From: CAYMZZ01 sp046297935
GTDB taxonomy: Bacteria > Bacteroidota > Bacteroidia > Chitinophagales > Chitinophagaceae
Assembly: GCA_046297935.1 (NCBI GenBank)
Contig: JBKBHA010000004.1
Coordinates: 248,001-312,000, forward strand
DNA: 64,000 nucleotides
Direction: 5' to 3'
Under the pieces are notes generated by a model. That model was not told the origin of the DNA and searched no databases. It saw nothing but the letters and a program-made list of their open reading frames with translations. Position numbers and translations under genes: made by a program. Below are positions 28,890 to 36,768 of this stretch, piece after piece (positions within the stretch are counted from its first letter, which is position 1; each line of letters starts with the position of its first letter).

Positions 28890-29050
28890 AGAATTTCAAA
28901 TTGCGAATCGGAATTTGTTGACAGCCACCTGTAAAACTATTTGACGCCGGGCAGATTTGCAAACGGGTGTAAGTATTCAGATACGGTGCTTATGAATGTA
29001 GCCAATATTTTAAAGAAATATACGGAAACAGTGTCGTTGGAGATTGTTCA

Positions 29051-29077
29051 AAAAAAAAGCCCCGTAAACGGGGCTTT
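29051..29077 (-). terminator. Rho-independent terminator of rplS
   Basis: On the minus strand AAAGCCCCG and CGGGGCTTT form a 9-bp stem around TTTA, followed by a run of T. It lies 22 bases after the rplS stop codon. Confidence 0.88.
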
Positions 29078-29098
29078 ATATTAAAAAGGCTTGTAAAC

Positions 29099-29470
29099 TT
29101 ATTGTGCAGCTGCGCCTGATACAGAGATGCGTTTTTCGCGAATACGGGCACTCTTACCGCTGCGCTGACGCTGATAGAACAATTTGGCACGGCGAACCTG
29201 GCCTTTTTTGTTCAGCACCACCGATTCAATGTTAGGTGAAGCATAGGGGAAAACCCGCTCAACACCCACTCCATCGGAGATTTTACGAACAGTGAAGCTG
29301 GCAGTAAAACCAGTTCCCTGAGTTTTGATCACATCGCCCTTGAACGACTGGATACGCTCTTTGTTACCTTCAATGATCTTGTAGTTCACGGTAATATTGT
29401 CGCCGGGACCGAAAGCCGGGAACTCTTTCTTGCTGCTCATTTGCTCATGTACATAAGCTATCGCGTTCAT
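29099..29470 (-). CDS. rplS: 50S ribosomal protein L19
   Basis: 123 residues from ATG 29470. The frame is open upstream to 29584, but MNAIAYVHEQM is the natural L19 beginning and a -7 promoter element lies at 29492-29499. L19 motifs: GDNITVNYKIIEGNKERIQ, FKGDVI, FTVRKISDGVGVER, and RRAKLFYQRQRSGKSARIREK at the 30S-facing side. The C-terminal SVSGAAAQ tail is slightly extended. It has a terminator downstream and lies between rny and tatA on the same strand. Confidence 0.96.
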   Translation of the reverse strand: MNAIAYVHEQMSSKKEFPAFGPGDNITVNYKIIEGNKERIQSFKGDVIKTQGTGFTASFTVRKISDGVGVERVFPYASPNIESVVLNKKGQVRRAKLFYQRQRSGKSARIREKRISVSGAAAQ

Positions 29471-29491
29471 GACTCTGAATTTTAAGGACGG

Positions 29492-29499
29492 CAAAGGTA
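29492..29499 (-). promoter_or_regulatory. -7 element TACCTTTG upstream of rplS
   Basis: TAnnTTTG match on the minus strand, 21 bases before the chosen rplS ATG. It lies inside the longer open frame and so supports the shorter start. Confidence 0.45.
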
Positions 29500-29596
29500 T
29501 GTTTCCTGCCGGGATTATCCAAAAGTATTTGCTTCTTAGTTTCGGGAAAATCCTGGTAAATCCCTGGTTTTCCCTGTAAATCAATCCATGTCCTGT

Positions 29597-31162
29597 TTAG
29601 CGGGCTACGTTTACGGTTCTTTTTTCCCGGATCACGGTTACCTTGATCTGGCCGGGGAATGTCATTTCGGTCTGAATTTTCTGAGCTATTTCAAATGAAA
29701 GCTTTTCTGAGTCCCCATCCGACACTTTATCGGCTTCCACAATCACTCTCAGCTCGCGGCCGGCCTGGATGGCATAGGCTTTTTCCACCCCGTTGTAGGT
29801 CATAGCGAGGTTTTCCAGGTCTTTGATCCTTTGCAGGTATTGCTGCATGATCTCGCGGCGCGCGCCGGGGCGGGCACCACTAATGGCATCGCAAGCCTGT
29901 ACGATGGGCGCAATTACATATTGCATCTCCATTTCGTCGTGGTGAGCGCCAATGGCGTTTACCACCGCGGGGTTTTCGCCATATTTCTCTGCCAGCTTAG
30001 CTCCAAGCAGCGCGTGGCTCAGCTCACTTTCTTCATCAGGCACTTTGCCTATATCGTGTAGCAGTCCGGCCCGTTTAGCCAGCTTCGGATTCAGTCCCAA
30101 CTCAGCAGCCATGGTGGCGCAAAGGTTGGCGGTTTCGCGGCTGTGCATCAGCAGGTTTTGACCATAGGAGCTGCGATAGCGCATCCGGCCAACCATCCGC
30201 ACCAGTTCCTTATGCAGGCCGTGGATACCCAATTCAATCACCGTTCTTTCGCCAATCTCCATCACCTGCTCCTCAATTTGTTTCCGGGTTTTTTCTACCA
30301 CTTCCTCAATTCGAGCCGGGTGAATACGGCCATCTGCTACGAGTCGCTGTAAGCTAAGGCGGGCAATCTCCCGACGCAACGGGTCGAAGCTCGAAAGCAG
30401 AATGGCTTCCGGTGTATCGTCGACAATTAAATCGACGCCTGTGGCAGCTTCGATAGCCCGAATATTTCGGCCTTCGCGACCGATGATCTGGCCTTTTATT
30501 TCATCGCTTTCGAGGTTGAAAACAGTGATCGAGTTTTCAATAGCCTGTTCGGCGGCAGTGCGTTGAATGGTTTGGATGATGATTTTCCGGGCTTCCTTGT
30601 TGGCCTTCTGCTTGGCATCGTCGATGATTTCCTGCTGCAGGGCGATGGCCTGAGTCTGCGCTTCGTTTTTCAAGCTCTCCACCAATTGGGTTTTTGCTTC
30701 TTCGGCTGAAAGACCAGCTATTTTTTCGAGGCGGCGAATATGCTCCTCCTGGTGTTTTTCCAGCTCAGTTCGCTTGATGTTTACGAGGTCAATCTGGCGA
30801 TTCAGGTTTTCCTTGATCGCCTCATTTTCTTTGATTTGCTTATCGAGATTTCCCTCTTTTTGATTGATACTCTGTTCTTTCTGACGAATTCTATTCTCCG
30901 CATCGTTAATTTTCCGATTGCGGTCGTTTACCTCGCGGTCGTGAGTAGCTTTTAACTGTACAAATTTCTCCTTGGCTTCCAGCTCCTTTTCTTTCCGTAT
31001 GGTCTCTGCTCTTAATTCTGCCTCCTTGATTATTGTTTGTGCCTGTGATTCGGCTTCCTGAACTTTTCTTGCTGTATTCTTTGAAAAAATCAATTTACCC
31101 ACCAGAAGACCGACCACGAGCGCAATGGCTCCAATAACGATGGACAATATATTCGGATCCAT
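29597..31162 (-). CDS. rny: Ribonuclease Y
   Basis: 521 residues. N-terminal membrane anchor (IVIGAIALVVGLLVGKLIF), then a long coiled coil rich in Glu/Lys/Gln (residues ~30-190). A KH domain follows with IIGREGRNIRAIEAATGVD, then an HD metal-dependent domain with AGLLHDIGKVPDEE and AIGAHHDE. It is a membrane-bound endoribonuclease starting mRNA decay. The order pheT, coiled-coil protein, zapA, rny on one strand is typical of Bacteroidetes. Confidence 0.95.
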   Translation of the reverse strand: MDPNILSIVIGAIALVVGLLVGKLIFSKNTARKVQEAESQAQTIIKEAELRAETIRKEKELEAKEKFVQLKATHDREVNDRNRKINDAENRIRQKEQSINQKEGNLDKQIKENEAIKENLNRQIDLVNIKRTELEKHQEEHIRRLEKIAGLSAEEAKTQLVESLKNEAQTQAIALQQEIIDDAKQKANKEARKIIIQTIQRTAAEQAIENSITVFNLESDEIKGQIIGREGRNIRAIEAATGVDLIVDDTPEAILLSSFDPLRREIARLSLQRLVADGRIHPARIEEVVEKTRKQIEEQVMEIGERTVIELGIHGLHKELVRMVGRMRYRSSYGQNLLMHSRETANLCATMAAELGLNPKLAKRAGLLHDIGKVPDEESELSHALLGAKLAEKYGENPAVVNAIGAHHDEMEMQYVIAPIVQACDAISGARPGARREIMQQYLQRIKDLENLAMTYNGVEKAYAIQAGRELRVIVEADKVSDGDSEKLSFEIAQKIQTEMTFPGQIKVTVIREKRTVNVAR

Positions 31163-31214
31163 GAATTTGATGTTTAATGCGTTCCAAAATGATATGGTTA
31201 ATTCTGCTCCACAT

Positions 31215-31375
31215 AAGGGTGACAGATGTCCGGATTATGGACAATAGGCGAAGATAAAAAAATGCGCTGATAAATAGCGAAATAGGTAGGTAACTGTGCC
31301 GGAAGACCTGCCACAAATAACTGCGCCGGGGCATCAGGAAAACCGGCAATGCCGGCCTTAAAATCTGACAGATAT
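31215..31375 (-). ncRNA. Candidate structured RNA between zapA and rny (possibly 6S-like)
   Basis: The 221-base zapA-rny gap is rich in potential structure on the minus strand. TGTCAGAT (31363-31370) can pair with ATCTGTCA (31220-31227) with one mismatch, closing a ~150-nt domain. Inside is a tight CCGGCATTGCCGG hairpin just after the zapA stop, and a GC-rich segment. In proteobacteria 6S RNA lies next to zapA, which motivates the guess; I see no 6S consensus firm enough to be sure. A 61-codon frame across it (31198-31383) looks spurious. Confidence 0.28.
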
Positions 31376-31383
31376 ATAATCAA

Positions 31384-31668
31384 TTATTTATTCAACTGAT
31401 TATCAATATCTTGTTCAATTCCTTCGAGTTGCTCAAACCAGCCTTCCGGCAACCCGGGCTGCTGCTGTGCCTGTTCGGTAGCCAGCCAGATCAACACCAT
31501 AGCGATATAGTCCTGCATATCCTTGCCTGCAAAATGAGTCTTGTATTCGAGGATCTTTTCGTTAATGGTTTTCACGGTCCTTCGTACCACTTCTTCGTCC
31601 TGCGGATTCATCTTAATCCGATAGTTACGATCCCCGATTACAACCGTGGCAGCAATTAATGTTTCCAT
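31384..31668 (-). CDS. zapA: Cell division protein ZapA
   Basis: 94 residues. The ZapA pattern is clear: an N-terminal beta-hairpin head (VVIGDRNYRIKMNPQDEEVVR), then a long helix (INEKILEYKTHFAGKDMQDYIAMVLIWLA) and a polar coiled-coil tail. ZapA crosslinks FtsZ filaments in the Z-ring. It is minus strand, upstream of rny. Between it and the coiled-coil gene lies a small plus-strand gene that interrupts the usual order. Confidence 0.9.
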   Translation of the reverse strand: METLIAATVVIGDRNYRIKMNPQDEEVVRRTVKTINEKILEYKTHFAGKDMQDYIAMVLIWLATEQAQQQPGLPEGWFEQLEGIEQDIDNQLNK

Positions 31669-31796
31669 AACTTGACAATTTAAAAAAAGCTTCTTACATT
31701 AGTTTCCCTTTCGGGTTTAAGGCTTTATCTAATCTGAAAATCGCTGCTAATTCCACCCCGCGAAAGCAACTTTAACCAAAACGAATCTTCTTAATT

Positions 31797-32051
31797 ATGT
31801 TCGCCAAAATTAAGCCATCAATTTTTATTGATGCGCTACAACTGGAATTGACTTCCTCCAAAGGATCGCATCTGAAAGCCGTGTTGCGAGATGAGCAGGG
31901 TAGTGTATGCGGCAGCCTCGAAAAATCTTTAGCCCGGGAGAATGAAGCCTTCACCTGGTCGGGACTCAACGATCTTCCCTATGGCACGTATACCATTGAA
32001 CTGTCGCAGGGCGATGATCAGATGGAAATGCGGTTGGTAAAACGAATCTGA
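31797..32051 (+). CDS. Small protein resembling a stand-alone T9SS type A C-terminal domain
   Basis: 84 residues, no signal peptide, no membrane segment. The second half has the cadence of a type A sorting domain: VLRDEQGSVCGSLEKSL, then FTWSGLNDLPYGTYTIEL and a final MRLVKRI, comparable to xLPxGxYxLxxxx...KxxK endings. It may alternatively be an unrelated small beta-sandwich. It is transcribed against the surrounding pheT-zapA-rny operon, between the coiled-coil gene and zapA. It is probably a real gene (ATG start, good composition), but the function is unknown. Confidence 0.6.
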   Translation: MFAKIKPSIFIDALQLELTSSKGSHLKAVLRDEQGSVCGSLEKSLARENEAFTWSGLNDLPYGTYTIELSQGDDQMEMRLVKRI

Positions 32052-32079
32052 TTAGCAGCATCATTTTCTGACAGCGAGC

Positions 32080-32367
32080 CTATTCGCTTAGTAAAGCAAT
32101 GCAGCGATCTATTTCCCGCAAATAAGCGTTTATCCTTTTTTCAAACTGCTTTTTTTCCTTATCGTCCATAGCGCCTGATGCGTACTGCGCAATAGCAGCT
32201 TTCTCTTTCCAGTTTTCCATTTCCTGCTGCTGCTGCTCCAGTTTCTCCTGGGCCTGCTTCAGGGTCTGTTTCAAGCGGTCATTCTCCTGCTTCAGCAATT
32301 GCTGATCTTTCAGCAATTTTTGCAGTTTATCCTGTATACGTTTCAGTATGGTTGTATCGAACGACAA
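32080..32367 (-). CDS. Coiled-coil protein, possible ZapB-like division factor
   Basis: 95 residues, almost all one helix rich in Gln, Glu, Lys and Leu (LKRIQDKLQKLLKDQQLLKQEN and LEQQQQEMENWKEKAA), ending with a shorter helix (EKRINAYLREIDRCIALL). No signal peptide. It lies 18 bases after pheT and upstream of zapA on the same strand. Position and shape suggest a partner of ZapA in Z-ring assembly; this is inference from context, not a recognised signature. Confidence 0.78.
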   Translation of the reverse strand: MSFDTTILKRIQDKLQKLLKDQQLLKQENDRLKQTLKQAQEKLEQQQQEMENWKEKAAIAQYASGAMDDKEKKQFEKRINAYLREIDRCIALLSE

Positions 32368-32385
32368 GCCAGGTCTTAGCGATGA

Positions 32386-34812
32386 TTATTTACGAATGGA
32401 TGCGTTGACTTCTTTTTCAAGTTGTTGCATGATTTGCTGCATCCAGTTGTCAATCTCCTTATCTGTCAATGTTTTTTCCTCGTCAAGAAAAGTAAAATTA
32501 ACAGCCATCGATTTCTTTCCTTCACCCAGTTTTTCACTTTCAAATATGTCGAATAGTCTCAGGTCCTTCAACTGGGGTATGCGCAGGCTGGATACCGCTT
32601 TTTCAATTTGCAGATAGGGCAATTCGCGTGCCACTACAAGAGCAAGATCGCGCTGTACAGCCGGAAACTTTGAAATTTCTGCCACCCTCGGCTTTTTCGA
32701 TACAGACATGCCAGCCAGTAACTGCCAATTGAAATCTGCAAAATAAACAGGCTGTCTGATGTCAAATTGCTTCAGCGTTGCGGGGCTGACCGAACCAATA
32801 CGTAGCAATTCTTTGTCTTCAGAAGTCCATACCAGCCCCTCCGAAAACTTAGTATGCGAAAGAGGCTCAAGTCGATCGGCTTCAAGTCCGAGCATTTTCA
32901 ACAAGGCAGCTGCAATTCCTTTGATTGCATAGAAATCAGTTGGTCTGGCTTTTTGGCGCCAGTTGGCTGTTACTTCCTCCCCGGTGATGTACAGGCAAAG
33001 ATGTTCCACCTCTTCGTATCCCCCGCCTTTGCGGGTGGAATAGGTTTTGCCATATTCAAAGAAACGCAGGGTATCGTTTCGGCGATTCAGATTATGGGCA
33101 ATGGCAACCAGACCTGTTTCGAGCATCGAGGGACGCATGATGTTTAGTTCGGCGCTCAAACTATTGAGCATGGGAACTGCCTGCTCCTTTTCCTCTTCGG
33201 TAAAAAACGACGCATTACTGATCGAGTTGGTCATTATTTCATTAAAACCGAGACCAACGAGATAGTTGGCCAGTTTTTCGCGAAGCGCAAATATGCCATG
33301 GTCTTCTTCAACTGAGGGTGTGATGCTGATCATCTCCGGAATCTGAATATTGTCAAGTCCATCGATGCGCAGTACTTCTTCTACCAGATCGGCGGGCAAA
33401 CTAATATCAGGTTTGTTATAAGGCACTGCCACTCGCAGTTCATCCATGCCCTCTTTCACTATTTCAAAACCCAGGCTGGTGAAAATGCGTTTAAGTGCAT
33501 CGGGGTGATAATTTTTACCACTTAACTTTTTCAGGTAATGATATTTAATAGCTACCTGAACTTTTTCTCTGGGTTCGGGATAAATATCTGTAATGGCCGA
33601 GGCTATTTCGCCACCGGCTATTTCGAGTATCAATTGGGCAGCGCGCTTCAATACGGGAATAGTAGCTGAAATATCTGTACCTTTTTCGAAACGGGTTGCA
33701 GCGTCGGTACGAAGTCCATGCCGGAAAGAAGTTTTGCGAACAGTAATGGGATCAAAACAGGCGCTTTCCAAAAAAATACTGCTGGTATCGCTGCCAACGC
33801 CGCTATGCAATCCGCCAAATACTCCAGCAATACATATCCCTCCTTCCGCATCGTTGATCATCAAATCCTCACTGCTGAGAGAACGCTCTTTTTCGTCGAG
33901 CGTAACGAAAACAGTTTTGTCTGGCAGGTTGCCAACAATGATTTTACCCCCTCTTATTTTGTCTGCATCGAACGCATGTAACGGTTGTCCGGTTTCATGC
34001 TGTACGTAGTTGGTGATATCTACGATATTGTTGATGGGACGAAGGCCAATCGCTTTCAGCCGGTCTTTCAGCCAGCGCGGCGATTCGCCTACTTTGATGC
34101 CGCTGACAACAACACCCGAATAGCGGGGGCAGGCTTTTGTATTCTGAACCTGCACATCAATAGTCAAACTTGTTTTGTCAGCCTTAAAGCCATTGGCATA
34201 AGGTAACTTTGGACGGATATCCTTTTTTTCGTGGTGCGACAGGTAGGCGCATACATCTCGGGCAACACCCTGGTGGCTCATAGCATCCATGCGGTTGGGA
34301 GTAAGCCCGATTTCGTAAATGATATCATCGTAAGGCTGAAAATAGCTGGATGCCGGAGTGCCGGGTACGGCATCAGGCGGTAATACGAGGATGCCTGCAT
34401 GAGAATCGCCGAGGCCAATCTCATCTTCGGCGCAGATCATACCATGGCTTTCGGTACCGCGAATTTTGGCAATTCGCATAGTAAGCGGATCACCCTGTGT
34501 AGGGTAAATGGTGGTGCCAACCGGTGCTACCACTACTTTTTGTCCGGCCGCCACATTGGGTGCGCCACACACTATTTGCAGCGGCTCCCCTTCGCCAAGA
34601 GACACTCGGGTAAGGGTCAGTTTATCGGCATTCGGATGCTTTTCTGTATGCAGTACTTCACCAATCACCAATCCTTTCAATCCGCCACGCACTTCTTCAA
34701 ACTTGTGCATGCTTTCTACCTCCAGTCCAATAGAAGTGAGAATTCGGCTCAGCCGCTCAGGTTCAAGGGTCTCAGGCAGGTATTCACTCAGCCATTTATA
34801 CGAAATCGTCAT
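32386..34812 (-). CDS. pheT: Phenylalanine--tRNA ligase beta subunit
   Basis: 808 residues, full length. N-terminal MTISYKWLSEYLPETLEP; an EMAP/tRNA-binding domain (LVIGEVLHTEKHPNADKL) at ~45-150; the B3/4 domain with editing site (~210-380, including NNIVDITNYV and GGLHSGV); the B5 domain (LSGKNYHPDALKRIF); the catalytic-like core (residues ~480-690); and the C-terminal anticodon-binding FDX-ACB domain (SKFPAVQRDLALVV, FTFLDEEKTLTDKEI). It forms the (alpha-beta)2 enzyme with PheS, not encoded here. A -7 element TATCTTTG sits 29 bases upstream. Confidence 0.96.
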   Translation of the reverse strand: MTISYKWLSEYLPETLEPERLSRILTSIGLEVESMHKFEEVRGGLKGLVIGEVLHTEKHPNADKLTLTRVSLGEGEPLQIVCGAPNVAAGQKVVVAPVGTTIYPTQGDPLTMRIAKIRGTESHGMICAEDEIGLGDSHAGILVLPPDAVPGTPASSYFQPYDDIIYEIGLTPNRMDAMSHQGVARDVCAYLSHHEKKDIRPKLPYANGFKADKTSLTIDVQVQNTKACPRYSGVVVSGIKVGESPRWLKDRLKAIGLRPINNIVDITNYVQHETGQPLHAFDADKIRGGKIIVGNLPDKTVFVTLDEKERSLSSEDLMINDAEGGICIAGVFGGLHSGVGSDTSSIFLESACFDPITVRKTSFRHGLRTDAATRFEKGTDISATIPVLKRAAQLILEIAGGEIASAITDIYPEPREKVQVAIKYHYLKKLSGKNYHPDALKRIFTSLGFEIVKEGMDELRVAVPYNKPDISLPADLVEEVLRIDGLDNIQIPEMISITPSVEEDHGIFALREKLANYLVGLGFNEIMTNSISNASFFTEEEKEQAVPMLNSLSAELNIMRPSMLETGLVAIAHNLNRRNDTLRFFEYGKTYSTRKGGGYEEVEHLCLYITGEEVTANWRQKARPTDFYAIKGIAAALLKMLGLEADRLEPLSHTKFSEGLVWTSEDKELLRIGSVSPATLKQFDIRQPVYFADFNWQLLAGMSVSKKPRVAEISKFPAVQRDLALVVARELPYLQIEKAVSSLRIPQLKDLRLFDIFESEKLGEGKKSMAVNFTFLDEEKTLTDKEIDNWMQQIMQQLEKEVNASIRK

Positions 34813-34840
34813 AATTATTTACAGCCAGTTGTGTTCGCCG

Positions 34841-34848
34841 CAAAGATA
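34841..34848 (-). promoter_or_regulatory. -7 element TATCTTTG upstream of pheT
   Basis: Consensus on the minus strand, 28 bases before the pheT ATG; probable promoter of pheT and the coiled-coil gene, perhaps through zapA. Confidence 0.45.
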
Positions 34849-34880
34849 ACGGAATCGGCACCTGTTTTAGCGGGCAGTTT

Positions 34881-36410
34881 TCAAAGGCGTGCAGGTCCGG
34901 GTCGGCCGGGATGAATGCTGGTAAAAGGAAAAGCATCGAGGTTGTTGGGGTTGTCGAATTGCTGTTCGGCAATGTGGGCATTGTCCAGTCGCTCTGCCTT
35001 GTATTGCTCCCAATCGAATTGCTTTAGAAAGGAAATGGCGGCCTCGGCTCCCTTGCGGAACAAGGCCATTTTATCCTCTTGGGTCATAAAAAAATTTAAC
35101 CAGCTATAGCCACGAACATCGATGGAGCACACTGCACGGTTAAACGCACGGTTGCGATTGATAAAGTCGCGGTCGTAATGGAAACGGATGGTGGAAAACA
35201 CCGAAAACAGGTAACGAAACAGGGAATTATTGCTGCGGTTAGCCGCATCAATGATCCCGTCCTGCAATCGAATTCCAAATGTGGGCATTCGTGGCACCGG
35301 ATAGGCTGGATTGTAGAAGATACTGATGGGGAAATTAGACAGGATGCCACCGTCGATGAATTGACTACTGTCCGGAATCAGGCGGTTGGCATTTTGCCAG
35401 TTAACCTGCCGGCTCCAGGTATCAAAGTTGCTCTTGCCACGCAGACCCGTTTGTGAGTAAGCTTCAAAAAAAACGGGGATCGACATACTGGCCCTCACAA
35501 AATCCGCCGGATGTACGGCTTCGGGCCGATCCCAATACAAATCCCACATTCGGGGAAATTCAATTTTGAGTTTGGATACAATATCGCAGGTAATCAGGGT
35601 TAGCATTGGCATGTGGGGAGGCTCCTGCACGGGTCGACGGCTGTCCGGCTTCAGCTTTAGTTTAGGGACTTGCATAAAATGCTCGCCCAGGGCGGCCAGA
35701 CTATTGATAGGGCCCTTCAGCGGGTCTTGTTGTATGCGACAACTATTCAGTATATCTTTCAGCCATTGGTGGAAAGTGTGTCCGCTATTGAGGCCATATC
35801 CGGAGCGGGCTATCTGCCTGAATCGTCGGAGTCCCCAGCTCACCAATCCGATGGCGAGTAACAACAATACGGTAGCACCCAGCCCCAGCCATTTGGCGAT
35901 GCCGGGGTAAAAGAAGTTGACGACAAAACAGCTTATGGAACTAAGCAGTAACAGGATGAAAAGCCATTTCATAAAGCTCAGGATGCGCTTTAGTGACTGA
36001 GGCCGTAGCACCAGTCGCTGAATCCATTTTTTTGTCCAGCGGGTAAAGCGACCGTTGCCCGGTTTTCCATCTACGAAAGAAAACATGTCAAGGGCCGCCA
36101 GGTGTTCCACGATCTGCGGCGACTTGGCCGTTTCTTTGCGGCCGCAGCAGGCTAGCAGCAGAGTATTGATTGAGCCTGCGCTGGTACCTGCCATACTAAA
36201 AAAGCGAATACCCATTTTTTCGAGCACATAGGTATAACCAACCAGCGCAATGCCAAGCACACCACCGCCTTCCTGCACCAAGTCTACATACTGATTCCCT
36301 TCCTCGTCGGTTACATCAGAAACAACGAGCGGCTTACCCTGATTTTTTAATTCCTCCTGGAATTGGAGGATCAGCAGGTCGATTTCTTTGGTGTTGAATT
36401 GTTGAATTGT
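34881..36410 (-). CDS. Patatin-like phospholipase with abnormal 5' end
   Basis: The catalytic region is intact: the oxyanion loop QEGGGVLGIALVG, the nucleophile motif GTSAGS, and the Asp partner probably in QFIDGGILSNFP. Two membrane-like segments are visible (FILLLLSSISCFVVNFFYPG; GLGATVLLLLAIGLV). The family hydrolyses lipid acyl esters. A TTG at 36281 lies inside the conserved start of the domain and would cut it off. The frame is open for 43 more codons to a stop at 36411-36413, encoding a plausible N-terminus (EIDLLILQFQEEL, GKPLVVSDVTDEEGNQYVD), but that stretch has no ATG, GTG or TTG. Its first codons are made of AACANNNN repeat. The gene may use CTG/ATT or be a 5'-truncated remnant. 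Coordinates cover the open frame. Confidence 0.8.
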   Translation of the reverse strand, partial: TIQQFNTKEIDLLILQFQEELKNQGKPLVVSDVTDEEGNQYVDLVQEGGGVLGIALVGYTYVLEKMGIRFFSMAGTSAGSINTLLLACCGRKETAKSPQIVEHLAALDMFSFVDGKPGNGRFTRWTKKWIQRLVLRPQSLKRILSFMKWLFILLLLSSISCFVVNFFYPGIAKWLGLGATVLLLLAIGLVSWGLRRFRQIARSGYGLNSGHTFHQWLKDILNSCRIQQDPLKGPINSLAALGEHFMQVPKLKLKPDSRRPVQEPPHMPMLTLITCDIVSKLKIEFPRMWDLYWDRPEAVHPADFVRASMSIPVFFEAYSQTGLRGKSNFDTWSRQVNWQNANRLIPDSSQFIDGGILSNFPISIFYNPAYPVPRMPTFGIRLQDGIIDAANRSNNSLFRYLFSVFSTIRFHYDRDFINRNRAFNRAVCSIDVRGYSWLNFFMTQEDKMALFRKGAEAAISFLKQFDWEQYKAERLDNAHIAEQQFDNPNNLDAFPFTSIHPGRPGPARL

Positions 36411-36432
36411 TTAGGTGTTTAGTTGTTGGGTG
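36391..36432. repeat. Left, inverted AACANNNN octamer block
   Basis: Read on the minus strand: AACAACTA, AACACCTA, AACAATTC, AACAATTC, AACACC. It is the same family as the 19-unit array at 36617-36768 but in opposite orientation. Its last units are in frame with the patatin coding sequence. Confidence 0.85.
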
Positions 36433-36467
36433 AAACTGGGTTCGGTTGTTCTGATATCTTGTTAGCA

Positions 36468-36602
36468 AATCTGCGCAAATCTGTGCAAAAATCTGTGCAA
36501 ATCTGTGGGAACTGAGCTATTGCACTTTGTCAGGCACCCAAATTGAAACGCTTTTCTGTTCCCACAGATTTGCACAGATTTTTACACAGATTTACACTGA
36601 TT
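36468..36602. repeat. 45-bp inverted repeat built of AATCTGTG(C/T)A modules
   Basis: Left arm 36468-36512 and right arm 36558-36602 are complementary at 41 of 45 positions, with a 45-nt loop. Both arms are made of repeated AAATCTGTG units ending in GTGGGAAC. A related half-element occurs near 63.27-63.36 kb. Confidence 0.9.
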
Positions 36603-36616
36603 AATTGTATCAGCTC

Positions 36617-36768
36617 AACAGCCCAACAGCCTAACAGCCTAACAGCCCAACAATCTAACAACTAAACAACTAAACACCCCAACAAATAAACAGCCCAACA
36701 GCCCAACAATCTAACAACTAAACACCCAAACAACTAAACAATTCAACACTTCAACAATTCAACATCTC
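36617..36768. repeat. Nineteen-unit degenerate octamer array AACANNNN
   Basis: Nineteen consecutive 8-nt units, each starting AACA, with the second half drawn from a small set (GCCC, GCCT, ATCT, ACTA, ATTC, CCCC, CCCA, AATA, CTTC, TCTC). The period never slips over 152 bases. The array overlaps the stop codon of the 174-residue gene by two bases. Confidence 0.93.

Noticed and set aside
31198..31383. 61-codon minus-strand frame between zapA and rny
   Set aside because: TTG start overlapping the zapA stop, odd composition; the structured-RNA reading fits at least as well.
36468..36768. CRISPR-like appearance of repeats
   Set aside because: Units are 8 nt (or ~11 nt modules) without unique spacers of constant length, and no cas genes are present.
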